Below, in pieces: positions 30,492 to 42,769 of a DNA stretch of 64,000 bases. The stretch spans positions 11,726,521-11,790,520 of the forward strand of contig NC_049988.1 in NCBI RefSeq assembly GCF_000003815.2, read 5' to 3'. The notes under the pieces were generated by a model. It saw only the letters and a program-made list of their open reading frames with translations, did no database searches and was not told the DNA's origin. The stretch is from Branchiostoma floridae (Eukaryota > Chordata > Leptocardii > Amphioxiformes > Branchiostomatidae). Made by a program: the position numbers and the translations under genes. Position 1 is the stretch's first letter. Each line of letters starts with the position of its first letter.

Positions 30492-32602
30492 GTGGTGTTC
30501 CATCCCGTGGCAACGCAGCGTATAGATTTATGACAAAGCATTACATTCACGTGTTGCAGTCAGCAGAATTCGACAGACTCCCGACGCTGCAAAAGAGACG
30601 GCTGGCGACGTATAGACGCACTGCCGTTCCACGTGCACCGTTCGAGCGGAACAATTCCAGTCAGCACTGCCACTTTGCGGAATACGGCTCCACTGCAAAG
30701 CAGTTTATGTGTGCGATGGGAAATTACTCCGTGACGTCACCGAAAAGTCCTGATAACCCGCGTCCTCTCAATGTTTTCCATCACTTGGAAGCCAGATGGC
30801 AAAGTCTCTGCAAACTACCTGACGAACTCAGCACACATGGCTGTTCTATGTGTGTCATACACAACTTCATGGTCATAATAGGCGGATATAAAAACGCACA
30901 GAGGGACAGTCTTCAAACAGAAGCATTTGTTTATGACCCCTTGTTCAACACGTGGTCGACTTTCCCGCCTCTTTCAACACCGAGAGCTTTGTTAGGGTTG
31001 GCTGTGGTGGAGGATCATGACGTCATCTATGCAATAGGTATGTAAAGCGATTACGAATAGTATAAACTATCCCTTGTATAAACGATAGGCTGCCCTCTGC
31101 AACTATAACTACAAGCAAATTGCAAAGTGAATACAAAGGTTTATATCAGAGGGTCCCTTTCTATGTATGGTGTCCATTTATTAATGTTGTCAGCCGTTAA
31201 AAAATAGGCCCATAAAACGAACCATATGCATACGTCTTGCATGGGCCAATATTTATGTCAAACGACCCATTAATGAACAATGTATTTGGTGGCACAGGTG
31301 GGTCCATTGTAAAGATGGACTCCAGTGGACATCCGGCCCCTGAGCCGCTAGCCTGTGTAGAAGTGTGCGACCTGAGAATGGGAACATGGAGGGAGGGGCC
31401 GAGGCTGCCCAAACCCATCGTCCGTTCGAACGCCGTCACGTGCAACAACACGGTTTACACGAACATCTCCTGACCGCAAAGTGACGTCATTTACAGGCAA
31501 GCACACCGCAACTGGATTTAGATACTTAGAACATGTCTGGCCATTTTTGCACGTTTTTCAGTACTAAGGATGGGTACAGGTGACCGTTAACAAATTTTCA
31601 AAAAACATATTTTCCGTACCAAGGACGGGTACAGGTGACTGTTTAGACAAAAGCTTTCCAGTACCAAGGACGGATACGAGCGACTGTATACAGATCTTCA
31701 ATTAAAATACTTTTCCCAGTACCTAGAATGGGTGCAAGCGACTATTTCCACATTTTCCAGTAAAAGATTTTCAGTATTAGGGACGCATACAAGCGACGGT
31801 TTACAGATTTTCAAGTAGAATGTTTTCAGTACCAAGGGCAGGTACAAGCAACTGTTTACTACTGATTTTCAAGTAGAATGTTTTCAGTACCAAGGGCAGG
31901 TACAAGCAACTGTTTACTACAGATTTTAAAGTGGAATATTTTCTGTGCCAATGATGGGAACAAGCAACTGTTAGCAGATTTTCAAGTAGGATATTTTCAG
32001 TAACAAGGGCAGCACAATCAACTTTTCTCTTAACATTTTATGCCAGGTTTTCACTAAGGCATCCATGTTGCTGTTGCTTATATTGTAAGCTAACTGTCAC
32101 TCATAATGTTATAATGGACATATCTGCTTCCGATGAATCGATCTTTTCCAACGTTTTGTTTTGTTTTATGTTTTGTTGCAGTCTTTCAACGGAGAGAAAC
32201 AAGTGGGAAAGGCTGACCGTCGTTTCCAGGATAAGGTTCGTCACCTCCATGATGTCATGGGGAGAGAAGCTGTTTGTGATTGGTCAGAGAGCACATGACT
32301 TCGAGGTTGACCCGATGTGCTTTGACCTTGGATCGGGGGAATGGACGACGCTGTTGTATCGTCTGCATGTCCCCCAGCCACTCAGGGTTGAGGAAACACC
32401 ATGTTTTGACGATTTCACCATAGTGTCAAATGGTGAAGAGGGAAGTTATCTGTATATTCTGACTCAACATAGGACGCATAGATATAACCTTGCTGAGGAA
32501 AAGTGGGAAGATCTGGGTCTTCCTGGGTGTCCTGGGTCAGGGTCCTACAGGGTAATGACCTTGCATGTTCCAGTGTCAAAAATGGCGCGCTTTCATGTTT
32601 AA
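30492..32602 (+). pseudogene. Kelch-repeat protein, copy B (nonsense in exon 2)
   Basis: Exon 1 runs from an acceptor-like GTCAG at about 30491 to 31037 (donor GTATGT), exon 2 is 31308-31496 (acceptor GGCACAG), exon 3 is 32182-32602 (acceptor TTGTTGCAG, stop TAA). Exon 1 is fully open, including the Gln codon where copy A has TAG, and encodes EFDRLPTLQKRRLATYRR, FMCAMGNYSVTSPKSP and kelch-type EAFVYDPLFNTWSTF. Exon 2 (VCDLRMGTWREGPRLPKPIV) has a TGA at 31471-31473 where copy A reads TCA. The donor after exon 2 is GC (ACAG-GCAAGC) rather than the GT of copy A. Exon 3 encodes FVIGQRAHDFEVDPMCFDLG and YNLAEEKWEDLGLPG. As assembled it would truncate in the third blade. No BTB or BACK exon is visible upstream. 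Confidence 0.75.
31550..32020 (+). repeat. Intronic degenerate minisatellite in kelch B
   Basis: About eight units of about 55-62 bases, TTTTCAGTACCAAGGGCAGG followed by TACAAGCAACTGTTTACnACAGATTTTCAAGTAG. The two copies near 31820 and 31880 are nearly identical, so expansion is recent there. Confidence 0.8.
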
Positions 32603-34699
32603 ACTGACAGTTTAAATGGTTGGTGGTTATTAGCTTCTTTATACGTCGCTACCCTCCGAAATACAATGGCGTTTTCCCTAGAAATCGCAAGGTGGCAGTT
32701 CTTCACAGAAAAAAGCAAACACAACATCCGGGCACTGACCCTCCCATCATCCTCTTTCCCGAAACTGCCTTCTTCGAAGCCGGTTTGTTGTATCGTTTTG
32801 TCTCTCGCTTGGTGGTATTTTTCCTACCTTACTTTTTTCTGTCCTTTGTAGGTCACAGTAGGTTCTTGAGACTTCTTAGTCTCTTTAGGTCGCTTTTGTG
32901 ACTTTGGAACTGTTGTTTTACATCACTATTCACCTTTTGCTGTTTTCTTTCACAGCGTTTCTTTTTCAGGCTCACGTGCTAGACGGGCATGTTCGAACGT
33001 GCCCTGTTCACGTGTCTAGCGGTGATGATCAAAGTGATGATCCCAACCACGTCTACGGACCTTGGTTGGAATCTGTACCCTCCTGTATCTTGGTGCAGGC
33101 AGGGAGGCGTGACTCTTCCCACAGGCTGGGTTGTCACGCCTGAGTCTTTACGCAATCCTCTGTCTTTCGTGGCAGCAGGTTTCTGCGAGCAGTACCAGTG
33201 CTTGTCCGCCGCCACTTTGTTGCCGGCAGGCCTTCTTGAAGCACCCCCTGCTGTTTTTCCTATAACAGCGGGGCCAGGTACTGGGGTTTTATGACCCAAT
33301 CCCCTGTTGAACACTTGTCTTGGAACGTGTTCACGAAGTTTAGCCGTCTCTTGACTGACTTGAGACCGGCATTGGTTCAGTCCCGTCATTTTCACGTGCT
33401 TCACGTGCGTGGGTTTTTTCAGAGTTTGATTCCGAGGAATCAGACGATAAACGTTCGAGGCGCGGTTGGCGTCCTCCACGTTATAAGCCCAGATGCCCAC
33501 TGAGAACATACTCAGGGGTGTGGTACACAGTACAGAGGCCAAGGACCAGTCGGTCATGCGCCTCCTCCAGATTTGGAAATGTTTTTCCGAGAATGTGGAG
33601 TACTCCGGTGCTTTTACTGAACAGGTAAGTAGTCAGACTAGTCTGTACTGGAGAGGCCTTTCACTTCCCTTTAGACCTCACCAAACCCGAACACAGGGAA
33701 TGTTGTTTTCCCCCGGAGTTCTGGGTTGGTTTATGAAGAAAGGCTTTACACCTGGAACGAGGATTTCCTCGCTGATAAACCGTATCTTGACGGTTCTCAG
33801 ATGTAGGCGGTCTCCGCCTCAAATTATAGCCGGTATTTGAAAGCGAAATGGCGGTCTGTGTAACAGACTTTTTAAGCTATTCATGCCGCATAGCATGACG
33901 ATTCGCTCCGGCTTAAACAATTAAGGCACTGTTTGCAGGCCTTACAGTCCATTTTGAAGGTCATTGACCTCTGGCAACCTCATTGACTCGTTCATGAGGA
34001 TGGATTTCCTTGCGAACAGGCAAGGGCCATGAATGACAGGTAAGACCACGAATGGCCACCTGAACATTGCGGGACATTTGAACATTTGGGGTTTTGCCCC
34101 CGTGTCACCCAAATCAGACGCTTCGTGCATGATTGGGTTAAAAATAGGTTCTAGTGTCTGGCTAACTACAGTCAAAGACACGAATGATCACCTGACCAAA
34201 GCTAGCTGTAGCTAGTTTTGGGGACCTGCTATTCCCCAGAGGATAGCAGTCCGTAAGGCACCCAAGACGCCGATCGACAGGACTGGTATAACAGTCCGTT
34301 GGCCACAGTAACGCCTAACCGTTTGGTTTTTGGGCGTGGATGCGGGGAGAAATCCCTTTCCTTCCGTGGCTGCTACAGGCCGGAAGGGTGTAAGGGACAC
34401 CGCAGTTGGTAGGCAATAAGTAATTGCCTCGCCTCTTGTGCTTGAGCCCAGGTCGCTCTTTGTGTGTGGTACTTTGCTGCCCCAGCTACAAGTAGATTTG
34501 AGGGATTTTTTTTCCCTCTTGTGGACAAACATCTGTTCAGACCCTTGGGTACTGGGCGTTGTGTTGTCAGCTCGAGATGGACCGTTGTTTCATCTCTCAA
34601 GGCGATTCCGTCATTTTGTCCCTCCAGAGGAGGTGACGGTCAGAAGTATGACTTGTGGTTTGTCGCGGAAGTGTTTTCGCTTCAGCGGAATTGGGATCT

Positions 34700-35060
34700 C
34701 CTTAGAGAATCCTCCAATCGGGGACCAATTTTTGGCCCCGTCTTTGGTTTTATGGTTCCAAAGAAAGATGGAACTTGGCGTCTAGTCATAGTTTCAGACC
34801 TCTGAAACAGTAGGGTGTTTTCAGAACACGTGAACTGCAGAACATCAAGGACGTGATGTCCCTCCTAAGTGGGGATGACTGGTTGGTATACCTGGACATC
34901 AGGGTTGCCTTTTTATTATCACACCAGTCACATAGAAACTCCTGTTGTTTCTTTTCAGAAACAGTTGGGGAGTTTTTTTTTTCAAGTAAAGTGTCCCAGG
35001 GTCCTCTGGCGCTCCTAGGACATATGCGGTTTTTAAACCAGTAGTTGGTGCCATCCGATT
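34700..35060 (+). pseudogene. DIRS reverse transcriptase fragment
   Basis: GPVFGFMVPKKDGTWRLVIV at about 34732-34790 is the conserved start of DIRS/Gypsy-type RT (F.vpKkdG.wR.v.D). It is followed across a stop and frame changes by DDWLVYLDIRVAF near 34878, corresponding to the catalytic-block-A region where the usual DLKDAYF is altered. It is not functional. Confidence 0.8.
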
Positions 35061-35539
35061 CAAAGGGATTCGGATAGTTTTTGTCTGGATGACTTGCTGA
35101 ATCAGGCTCGTCTCGGGCAAAGCGTCTCCAGTACCTGCAAACGTGTTCGTTGTATGACGCATGATGTGGGTTTCCTGATCTTTTGGGAAAGTCCCAATTG
35201 ATCTCAACCCAGCAGTTATCTTCCTGGATGGAAGTAAATCATTTGTCTTCTTATGACCTTATCTCTTCCTTAAGAGAAAAAGGTGAAGGTTTACAAGACT
35301 TGTACCTTCTTGCCTCATGTGTCTCTTTGGCACTTTGCCGAAGTGATAGGGCGCATGGATGTAGCGTCAGTGGTGGTCTTACATGCTACGCTCTTTCACT
35401 GGAGCTTGTAGAATGGTCTAAACGAGGCTCTGAAAGATTCTCGTCTGTGGGACACCGAAGTTGTGTTGTCCCCAGAAGCTCCCTCGGGACTAGCTACCGG
35501 GTCAACTTGCTTGCCACGGTGGAGTAGTCGAGACTTTTG

Positions 35540-36080
35540 GGCGAGTCCGGTAGTTTAAATATCACAACGGACGACTCGCTTCAAGTCCGAGGAGCAGTTT
35601 TGCGGTGGACGCAGGACGAGAAAACGGTTCCTCTCTTCAAGAGAGAGACACGTATTAGCGAGCTATTTTTAGAGCTCGCTACAGCGTTTACTCGACCAAA
35701 CCTGCTTTGCAAGCAACAGTCAAGTCCACCTCAGGCTTATACATACGTCAGCAGTGGCGTACATATGTAGGCAAGGAAGTTGTTTTGCCAACTTCTATGC
35801 CAGACAGCCATAGCTTTGTGGCAGTGTGCCTTTTTAGGCAAGGGTTTGGTGTTTTCATCGGAACCCTTGCTGGGTCCGATTTCCGAGGCCGACTTGGCGC
35901 CCGGAGTGTTTCCAAGACCAAAACCAGTGGAGCTTTTCGCCCACTCCTTTTCCGCCAAGCGTATGTCTTATGCATATGCTTCAGTTCTAGCAAAGGTCGA
36001 TCTGTTCGCATCCAGGCTGAAATACAGCTGCGTTTGGCACTCTGGGCCTAGAACCAGAGGCGTGGAAGATCGACACTTTC
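35540..36080 (+). pseudogene. DIRS RNase H region fragment
   Basis: NITTDDSLQVRGAVL near 35556 matches the TDAS..GWGAvl start of the DIRS/Gypsy RNase H. TRISELFLELATAF near 35655 matches the S..iElLA segment. KVDLFASRLKYS near 35996 matches the DLFAS motif that typically closes the DIRS RNase H region. A stop intervenes near 35769. Confidence 0.75.
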
Positions 36081-36639
36081 AGTTGCAGGGGACAACTTGA
36101 GAGTGTACGGGATTCCACCTTTCTGCCTCCTCTCGAGTTATACGTTCTTATGAGAGATATGCCTCGATCAGGCGAAATCTATGGCCATAGCTTTGGCCAT
36201 CTCAACCGTGCTTTCTGTTCCTACAGGAACTCTGGTATGAGATCTACTGTCTTTTCCAGTGGAACAAGACGGTGTTCCTCTTCCGGGTCAGAGGAAGTTC
36301 CTCCTCGTTAGAGGTTACTCAGACCAACAGCCCGGATAGTGTCAGACAAGCTCTGATCACTGCGGGTTTGTCGTCTGAGGCGCGCCGGCGGCACCTGTAG
36401 CGTGTGCTGCGCCGCAAGACTGTATACACAGATACAGTATCAGGCAGCCTGGAGTGCGAGACTAGGGCATTGGATCCGTCTAAGGCGACGGTCATGGAGG
36501 TCACTGATTACCTCTTGTGCCTTAATCAAGGGGGTCTTTTTTATAAGACCATAAATGTTCATGGCTCTGCGATTTTCTCACAGACGGAGTCCAGTCAGAA
36601 CAACACTGATCTGACTGGAGAGCCTTTAACTTTAAGCGG

Positions 36640-37330
36640 GTGTATTTAGCATACACGCGTGACCCTCCAAGACTGAGGTACTTAGTCTTGGGACGTGGGT
36701 ACGATTCTGAGATTCCTTCAGACTTGGGAGCCATTAGGTCCCTGAATTTGAAACAGCTCTCGCTTAAGCCAATCTTGCAATTGATGGCTTTGTAATCTGC
36801 TGACAGATGTTGGACTTTGGCGTCCTTGTATCTCATGCTGTACGAGAGTTTCTGTTTCCAGAGTTGTTTTGTTCTTATGGAACTAACAAATCTGATAGGC
36901 TGACTCAGCCTTACAGAGAGATCGTTTTCGATTGCACCCAGATCTTAGAGAGATCTTGTGTGGTGAGACATATCTTACCTGAGGAGAAGTCACTCCTTTC
37001 CTAAGATCTTAGTGAGATCTTATGTGTGGTGAGGCATTTCTTACCTAAGGAGAAGTCAATCTCCTATCAGACTAAGGGGTTTCTTCTTTAAGACTGATAA
37101 CCCAGTGGTGTCGGCCTTTTTTGCCAGTTGGCTGAAAGATGTTGGATCTTTCAGGCTTTGACACCAGTCTATTCATTGCTCATCCTCACCACAGCACCGC
37201 TGCTTCTGCATCGGTGCGCAAAGGTTTATCCTTGAAGGATTTGTGAAAGCTGACAGACTGGGTGTAAGTCAGAGCTTTCTAAGTTGTTGTCGGCCAGAGG
37301 CCGAGTCCGTTTGGGCAGAGCACACTTATC
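36640..37330 (+). pseudogene. DIRS tyrosine recombinase fragment
   Basis: DPPRLRYLVLGRGYDSEIPS and then LSLKQLTLK-like LNLKQLSLKPILQLMAL (about 36660-36795) match the start of the DIRS integrase core. HHSTAASASVRKGLSLKDL followed by KLTDWV (about 37188-37270) matches the HxxRAAsaS...G..l.dIl...dW block, but the Arg after HST is absent and stops follow. The recombinase is dead. Confidence 0.75.
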
Positions 37331-37587
37331 TCAGTTATAACTTATAAGTGGCAAGACTGTACCCTTCGGGCACTACAGTCGGTTAGCTCTGCCTTTGCAT
37401 CCGGCACTTACAGCTGTAAAATTGGGGGGTGAGACAGAAGCATCCTTCGATAGCAGCTGGATGACACTTGAGGGAGGTGTGTCTCTTAGAGGTCTAGTCT
37501 CCTGCTCTCATGGGGACTTGGTGAGCCCAACAAGGTTTATCCTTCTTGGTGAGTCTCAGTCTACCTCCTTCTCGCGGCTTTAAAGTC

Positions 37588-37686
37588 GCCATTGTATTTC
37601 GGAGGGTAGCGACGTATAAATGAAAGTTATCATACCTACCTGGTCAGATAACTACAGTTATACTAGCTACCCGGAGAAATACAATG
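37588..37686. repeat. DIRS internal complementary region
   Basis: 37588-37616 (CGCCATTGTATTTCGGAGGG and on) is the inverted complement of the left outer end at 32643-32671. 37617-37686 (AAATGAAAGTTATCATACCT and on to AAATACAATG) is the inverted complement of the right outer end at 37840-37909. The two complements abut, as expected of the circular-junction template of DIRS elements. Confidence 0.85.
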
Positions 37687-37909
37687 TCCCACCCTCTTTA
37701 GCCCGACCCTGGCTCGAGCGAGGTAGTTCGACTCGGGTAGTTTCGGGAAAAGAGGATGATGGGAGGGTCAGTGCCCGGATGTTGTGTTTGCTTTTTTCTG
37801 TGAAGAACTGCCACCTTGCGATTTCTAGGGAAAACGCCATTGTATTTCTCCGGGTAGCTAGTATAACTGTAGTTATCTGACCAGGTAGGTATGATAACTT
37901 TCATTTATA

Positions 37910-39868
37910 AGTTGTATGTTACTCGCTGTGTATTCCAGAGACGTCTGTATTATTTGTAGGAATGTTTTTGAGGAACATGTCATGGTGTTACTTTGGGCAA
38001 ACTCACGAATTTTTCAGATCAATGAAGCATGCTATTGCCAATTATTGGCAGAGGTTCCTTATTATCTGCGGGCATACAACAGCTTCAACGGGAAAGTGAC
38101 ATTAAGTACAAAGCCACCAAATAAATGAGGTAGATTTGGCTTCTTATGTTACAAATAAGAAAACAGTCATCCTTCTTCGGAAGAACATTAAGGTTTGATT
38201 GATTAGGCTTTATTGTAATGTAAATGATGGTCAACGATCCAAATGAATCATGTATGTATGAAGGAAGGTGCCTATAGAGTAGGACACGTGCGGCGTTTAT
38301 TAAAAGATTAAAGACTGGCTAACGTTAAATCGTTTTGTAGGGAAATGAAGACAGAAGGTAGTTCGTCGCGGGACTCCAACTTTAATCTAAAAGCCTGTAA
38401 GTAAGCAACCTTCAAAGGCACAAAGTATCAATCATTCGAAGTGGTGATACGAGCTTCCATATTTGACATCAACTCCTGACAGATAAGTCTTATGACCAGT
38501 GGTCTGATCACCATGAGGATTTGTAACTGTCTGTGTTGATATCCTAGAAAATCATGGGGAATCCATTGCGATATATCCAATTTACAATGATGTTTGATAG
38601 AATAGCATTTGCCTCTTGAGTATATGTNNNNNNNNNNNNNNNNNNNNNNNNNNNNNNNNNNNNNNNNNNNNNNNNNNNNNNNNNNNNNNNNNNNNNNNNN
38701 NNNNNNNNNNNNNNNNNNNNNNNNNNNAAAAAAGATTCCTTATGAGAAGGAGGAAGACGGCAGGTCTTATGGACGATTGGGCGCTTAGAGCTGCGGCCCG
38801 AGTCCCCTATTACTGTTCGGCCAGGGAGTCTGGTAGAGACTATTTAATGACCTGTCATCAAGCATTATGACTAATGTTGCTACATAGTCAAATCTTTACA
38901 CGTACTTCAAACAACGCCAGCAATGAAGGGGTCTGAGCGCTTAGTTTTCTATAGTTACATAGTTATACAGGTATTACAATCAGGTCATTTTCACCATCTA
39001 AGCACAAAGCCGCGCGCATAGCTCACTAGCCATTCACCAGTATTACCGCATTATGTAGGAACATAATAACTAGGGCCTTCAATGCCACCTTGAGTGTTTT
39101 GTACGGCTCAATTCTAAGATCTTGCACTATGTTACAGTGTAAAGCACGAACATGTCCCACCCTCTCTATTATGCAGTAACTTATGCTATGTTCCTTTTGC
39201 AAAGCAGCTACTAATAGGACCCCGCGTAGTCATGTCTTAACGTATGAGAAGAGTTTGGTCTTTATCATGAACATCTGAAACCGACACAGTTCTTGGCGGA
39301 ACAGTTCGTTTTCAGTGGTGTTGTTATTGGTCATTCAAGGAACCTTACAACAAACCGAAGTTTCCAGCTGATGCGATATCATAGCATATGTCGTCCACCG
39401 CGACATTTGAAATCTTTATGATTGCGATCTTATAAGGACATCAGATATTCATAACAAAAAGCCAACCCTCCCACACGAGTTCCCCCCACAACTGAAGAAG
39501 GTATCCCGATCTTTTTGACACTGATCTTCAAATCTTACAAGCCGGTATGATAGGATGTCTGTTGTATATAGTCTAACCAAACCATCCGAATCAATCATTG
39601 CACAACATACCTAAATATATGATGGAGAAAAAATGCTCAGATTTGGTACATTTTGACATGTATCATTGAGGTCGTTTGAAAACACGATGGTTGATAGCAT
39701 ATTTCGTCCATACCATTCCATTGTGAAAGTTGTTGACAGATGAAGCTAATGATAAGAAAGAGGTAGAGATAAATATCTTCTATGACCTTTGTGATCGGTT
39801 ATGTTGTCAGTGCAAACTTCCTGTCCTGTGAGTGGTAACCTTCTCAGAGTAAGGGGTAGACAATGCTT
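37910..39868. repeat. Block spacer, copy 2 of the segmental duplication
   Basis: It is collinear with 14350-16302, resuming exactly where the DIRS element ends. It is interrupted by the assembly gap and by unmatched sequence at 38728-38855. No gene is seen. Confidence 0.75.
38628..38727. other. Assembly gap (100 N)
   Basis: A run of exactly 100 N. The sequence just right of it, 38728-38855, has no counterpart in the other spacer copies, so an insertion lies at least partly in the gap. Confidence 0.99.
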
Positions 39869-42598
39869 TTATTTTCCGGTGCGGAAGTCAGTAGGACGGA
39901 TCATCATTTTGGACTTTTTGAGGTACATACTGTAGGTGGAGGGGGAAAAGTGAGTCCACCTGATTCCATAGCCACTGTGCGAGGTACGGTCAGAAGGCCG
40001 GAGGTAGGGACCATTAAGGGAGCTGTGGCCACAATTGTTCCACCACCAAGCTCCGGTGTAGCTATACTCGGTGGCACAACTGCCATTGGACCGGGTATCT
40101 TGGTCACGATCTTTTGCACTAAACTTCGCCCCATTCGAGTACGCAAGGCTATCTCCTGCGTTCCCACTGTAACTACCTAGACTCAGCTGATAGTAGTCAC
40201 CCCCTCCAACTAGGAAAGACGAGTATTTACCGTACCTAACATTGCCAGACCAATCCACAAGCTCCACGTACAGTTCGTAAGTATTCTGGGCAGTTATCCT
40301 GTACATGTTCTGTAGCGCTAACCAATGCTCCCCGCTAGCGGACCCAAACCCGTACTTGTAATCGTTAAACCGCCTGTCAAAGTGTATGGTCCCGTCAAAC
40401 CTGTTCTGTATAACAGTCCACCCACCCCCGTCTGTAGTCATATCACAGTACACAGAAAAAGAGTCCGAGTCAGTTGGCTTAATGGAGTACACACCACTAC
40501 TGACAGAGCCGAACATGGTCTGGGCGGCGTAAATCTCTGAACAATCATCAAAGTAAAACGTCCTACTCAACTCTGGTCGCTGGTTTAAGCCGTCTGGATC
40601 ACTTGCGGGTTGCTCATTAATGGCCTGTTCTGATGCGCCCTCACTTTCCTTTTCTGTCATTCCTGTAAAAGTTAGAATAGAACCTTAAATCACTGACGAA
40701 AGTCTTCTTGAGCCTGTCGACATGTTGATATGGATTGGAAAATGATATCTTGCATTCCATCTTTCCTGCTCAAAGCAATTGCCCAACATTCTATGTTCCA
40801 TGCTGTTGATGTTTGTGAACAAAAATCAAATGATTATAACAAACTGTAAGGTTTTTGATTTCGTTTGAATCGTAACACGACAAGTAAGTGACAGAAAGAC
40901 AAGGAAAGGCTCTGTAACGATTAGACAGCTCATCTGTGAAGTACAAAAATCAATTTTTTCAAAATATTTGAACATCCCATTGGACAAAAGGTGATACTAT
41001 TAAGGACTTTGAGACCGGCTTCGGTATTTTCTTACCTACAGGTTCGCAGGTGATGTCGCCGATGACATTCATCTTCTTGTGTGCCAGTTGACAGACCCCC
41101 TTCATGGTCTCGTATTGTGGGTCTTGTGGGGTGACCTTGAGCGCTGAAAAATAAATGGATACAATGCTTTGTCCTGGAACCAAGTATGTATCTACTGTCA
41201 TTTATGTCGTGGATTGTCGTAGATAAGAGATATGACAGATATGAGAGAGTTGGCGAGCACTGACATAAAGTAGTATGACACTCGTGAGTGTGAATTTACA
41301 GACAAAGGGTTACATCAACAGAAGAAAAATGGTTCAGCAAAATAGTAAATTCGCCATACCAAAATATTACACTTCACTTCTGATTCCCACAATTGATCCC
41401 AATCTGCGAAAAAAAAAACACATCGGGCTTACCCATCAAAGCACAGCTTTGCTTCAATTGACACAGGGTATCCGTCAGAGTCTCCGAAGGTTTGGTGGTG
41501 TGTCCAGCATCAGGGACTGTAGATTGAAGTACAGAATAAATACTGTAGGACTATGAGAGTATGGCCTGAACGCATCACTGGACACAGCGCAGTCTTATAT
41601 AAGAGATAGGCAGTATACTTCATGTATTAGGATTTAGCGCTATCTAACATGAGTAGAGGCTTTAATACCATCTGAGGATAAGCTAAAAAGAGCCAATTGG
41701 CATGGCGTTTGGAAGGCTACTTATAAAATCTCAGTACCAAACATGCCCCACCTGGTTTCTCACAGTCGTCAGGTATCAGCAGGGCCTTGGCTGCAAGGTT
41801 ACAGATGTGCTTCATGGAGTCCAAGTCAACATCCCGGTCCTCCATAGTTTCTGTAAAAAGATCCATTCGGAGTTTCAGTTTCAGCTTGATGTGGGGCCGG
41901 GTGGAAACGGTAGTGAGTTGCGTACTCCCGATACGTAAGATAATGATACCCAGTCACCGCGGTAAACATTCAAGCTTTGCAGAAATGTAGAAAAAAATGG
42001 CAATGGATACTTACCCAGTAGAGTGCAGCTCTTCCTCAGCTGACAGGGAGAGTCGTCAGGCCTCCCATCTGAAGTGGTGACTGGGTTGGAGATAATAGAG
42101 TAATATATATATTTAAAATAGTTAACGTTTGGTGTAAGTAGATCACCTTAATAACACACTGACAAGTCAATGACAAATTATGAGTATATGAGCAATCTAA
42201 ACGGAAAGACTACTGAACAAAAAAAACACAGAGGGCTGCAAGCCAACCTGCATATAGTTGCATATAGTACTTGGTGTAGAGTCTACAGCAATATAAGATC
42301 TAACTGGGTCTTCTATGGGAATTTCTTAAACTCAAAAGCATGGGGTTGCGACGAAATACAGGTTTCAAAGAAAAATATCACTAACCAGATACAATCTACC
42401 TCAGGTTCACAAACAGAGGTGTATCGGAACCGTGATAGTTCGAAACACTGAAATGGATACAAGCGTTTACAGGAATGGGGGAGGAAGGTTTTGTGAAAAA
42501 CATTATAAATAGGAACCTTACCCATGAAAAAGACATGCACCAGCAGTACTGCAACAGCGCTCATTGGACGAGGAGCCATTTTCGTTGATAACTACTGC
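39869..42598 (-). CDS. Secreted FReD protein, gene 2 (complete)
   Basis: Coding exons on the minus strand: 42522-42579 (ATG, signal peptide), 42015-42080, 41752-41850, 41433-41516, 41036-41143 and 39869-40662. Their sum is 1209 bases, 402 residues plus stop, and all junctions are phase 1. The signal peptide is rich in Val and Leu (AVAVLLVHVFF). Modules alternate short (SPCQLRKSCTLLG), long (HICNLAAKALLIPDDCEKPG), short (DTLCQLKQSCALMG) and long (GVCQLAHKKMNVIGDITCEP). The FReD exon has DDCSEIYAAQ, VYCDMTTDGGGWTVIQNRFD, SAKDRDQDT, a WWWNNCG tract and KMMIRPTDFRTGK. FReD proteins such as ficolins and tachylectins bind acetylated sugars and act in innate recognition; the ligand here is unknown. 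The donor at 41751 (GTGGGG) is weak. A UTR exon and TATA-like box lie upstream. Confidence 0.9.
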
Positions 42599-42769
42599 CT
42601 ACAAAACAAGTGCAAGAGTAAAGGATTTAAGTGTCCATGTTCATTTTTGAGGCACATATCAGCCAAAGTCGTTTGACATTTCCAAGGGAGTACACGATTC
42701 AACAGCCGCAAGAAAACATACCACAATTATATATGTACAGTTTAAAATGCAACCAAAACTTGTACTCAC

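Larger units (their letters stand above)
32643..37909 (+). mobile_element. DIRS-type tyrosine-recombinase retroelement, degenerate but structurally complete
   Basis: It interrupts the block spacer: kelch A flank reads TTCTTTATAAGTTGTATG, while here TTCTTTATA is followed by 5.3 kb and then AGTTGTATG, with no evident target-site duplication, as is usual for DIRS. The left terminus is 32643-32770. The right terminus, about 37735-37909, is largely its inverted complement over about 110 bases. An internal complementary region at 37588-37686 joins complements of the two outer ends. Coding remains, in order and with many stops and frameshifts, are a possible Gag-like region (about 32900-33840), reverse transcriptase, RNase H and tyrosine recombinase. 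Long minus-strand frames such as 32979-33557 are shadows. Confidence 0.85.

Noticed and set aside
32979-33557. 192-codon minus-strand frame
   Set aside because: It lies antisense to the coding direction of the DIRS element and has no domain of its own.
39863-40180. Plus-strand frames opposite the FReD exons, also at 16384-16611 and 45937-46389
   Set aside because: They resemble one another only because they are antisense shadows of the conserved FReD exons.
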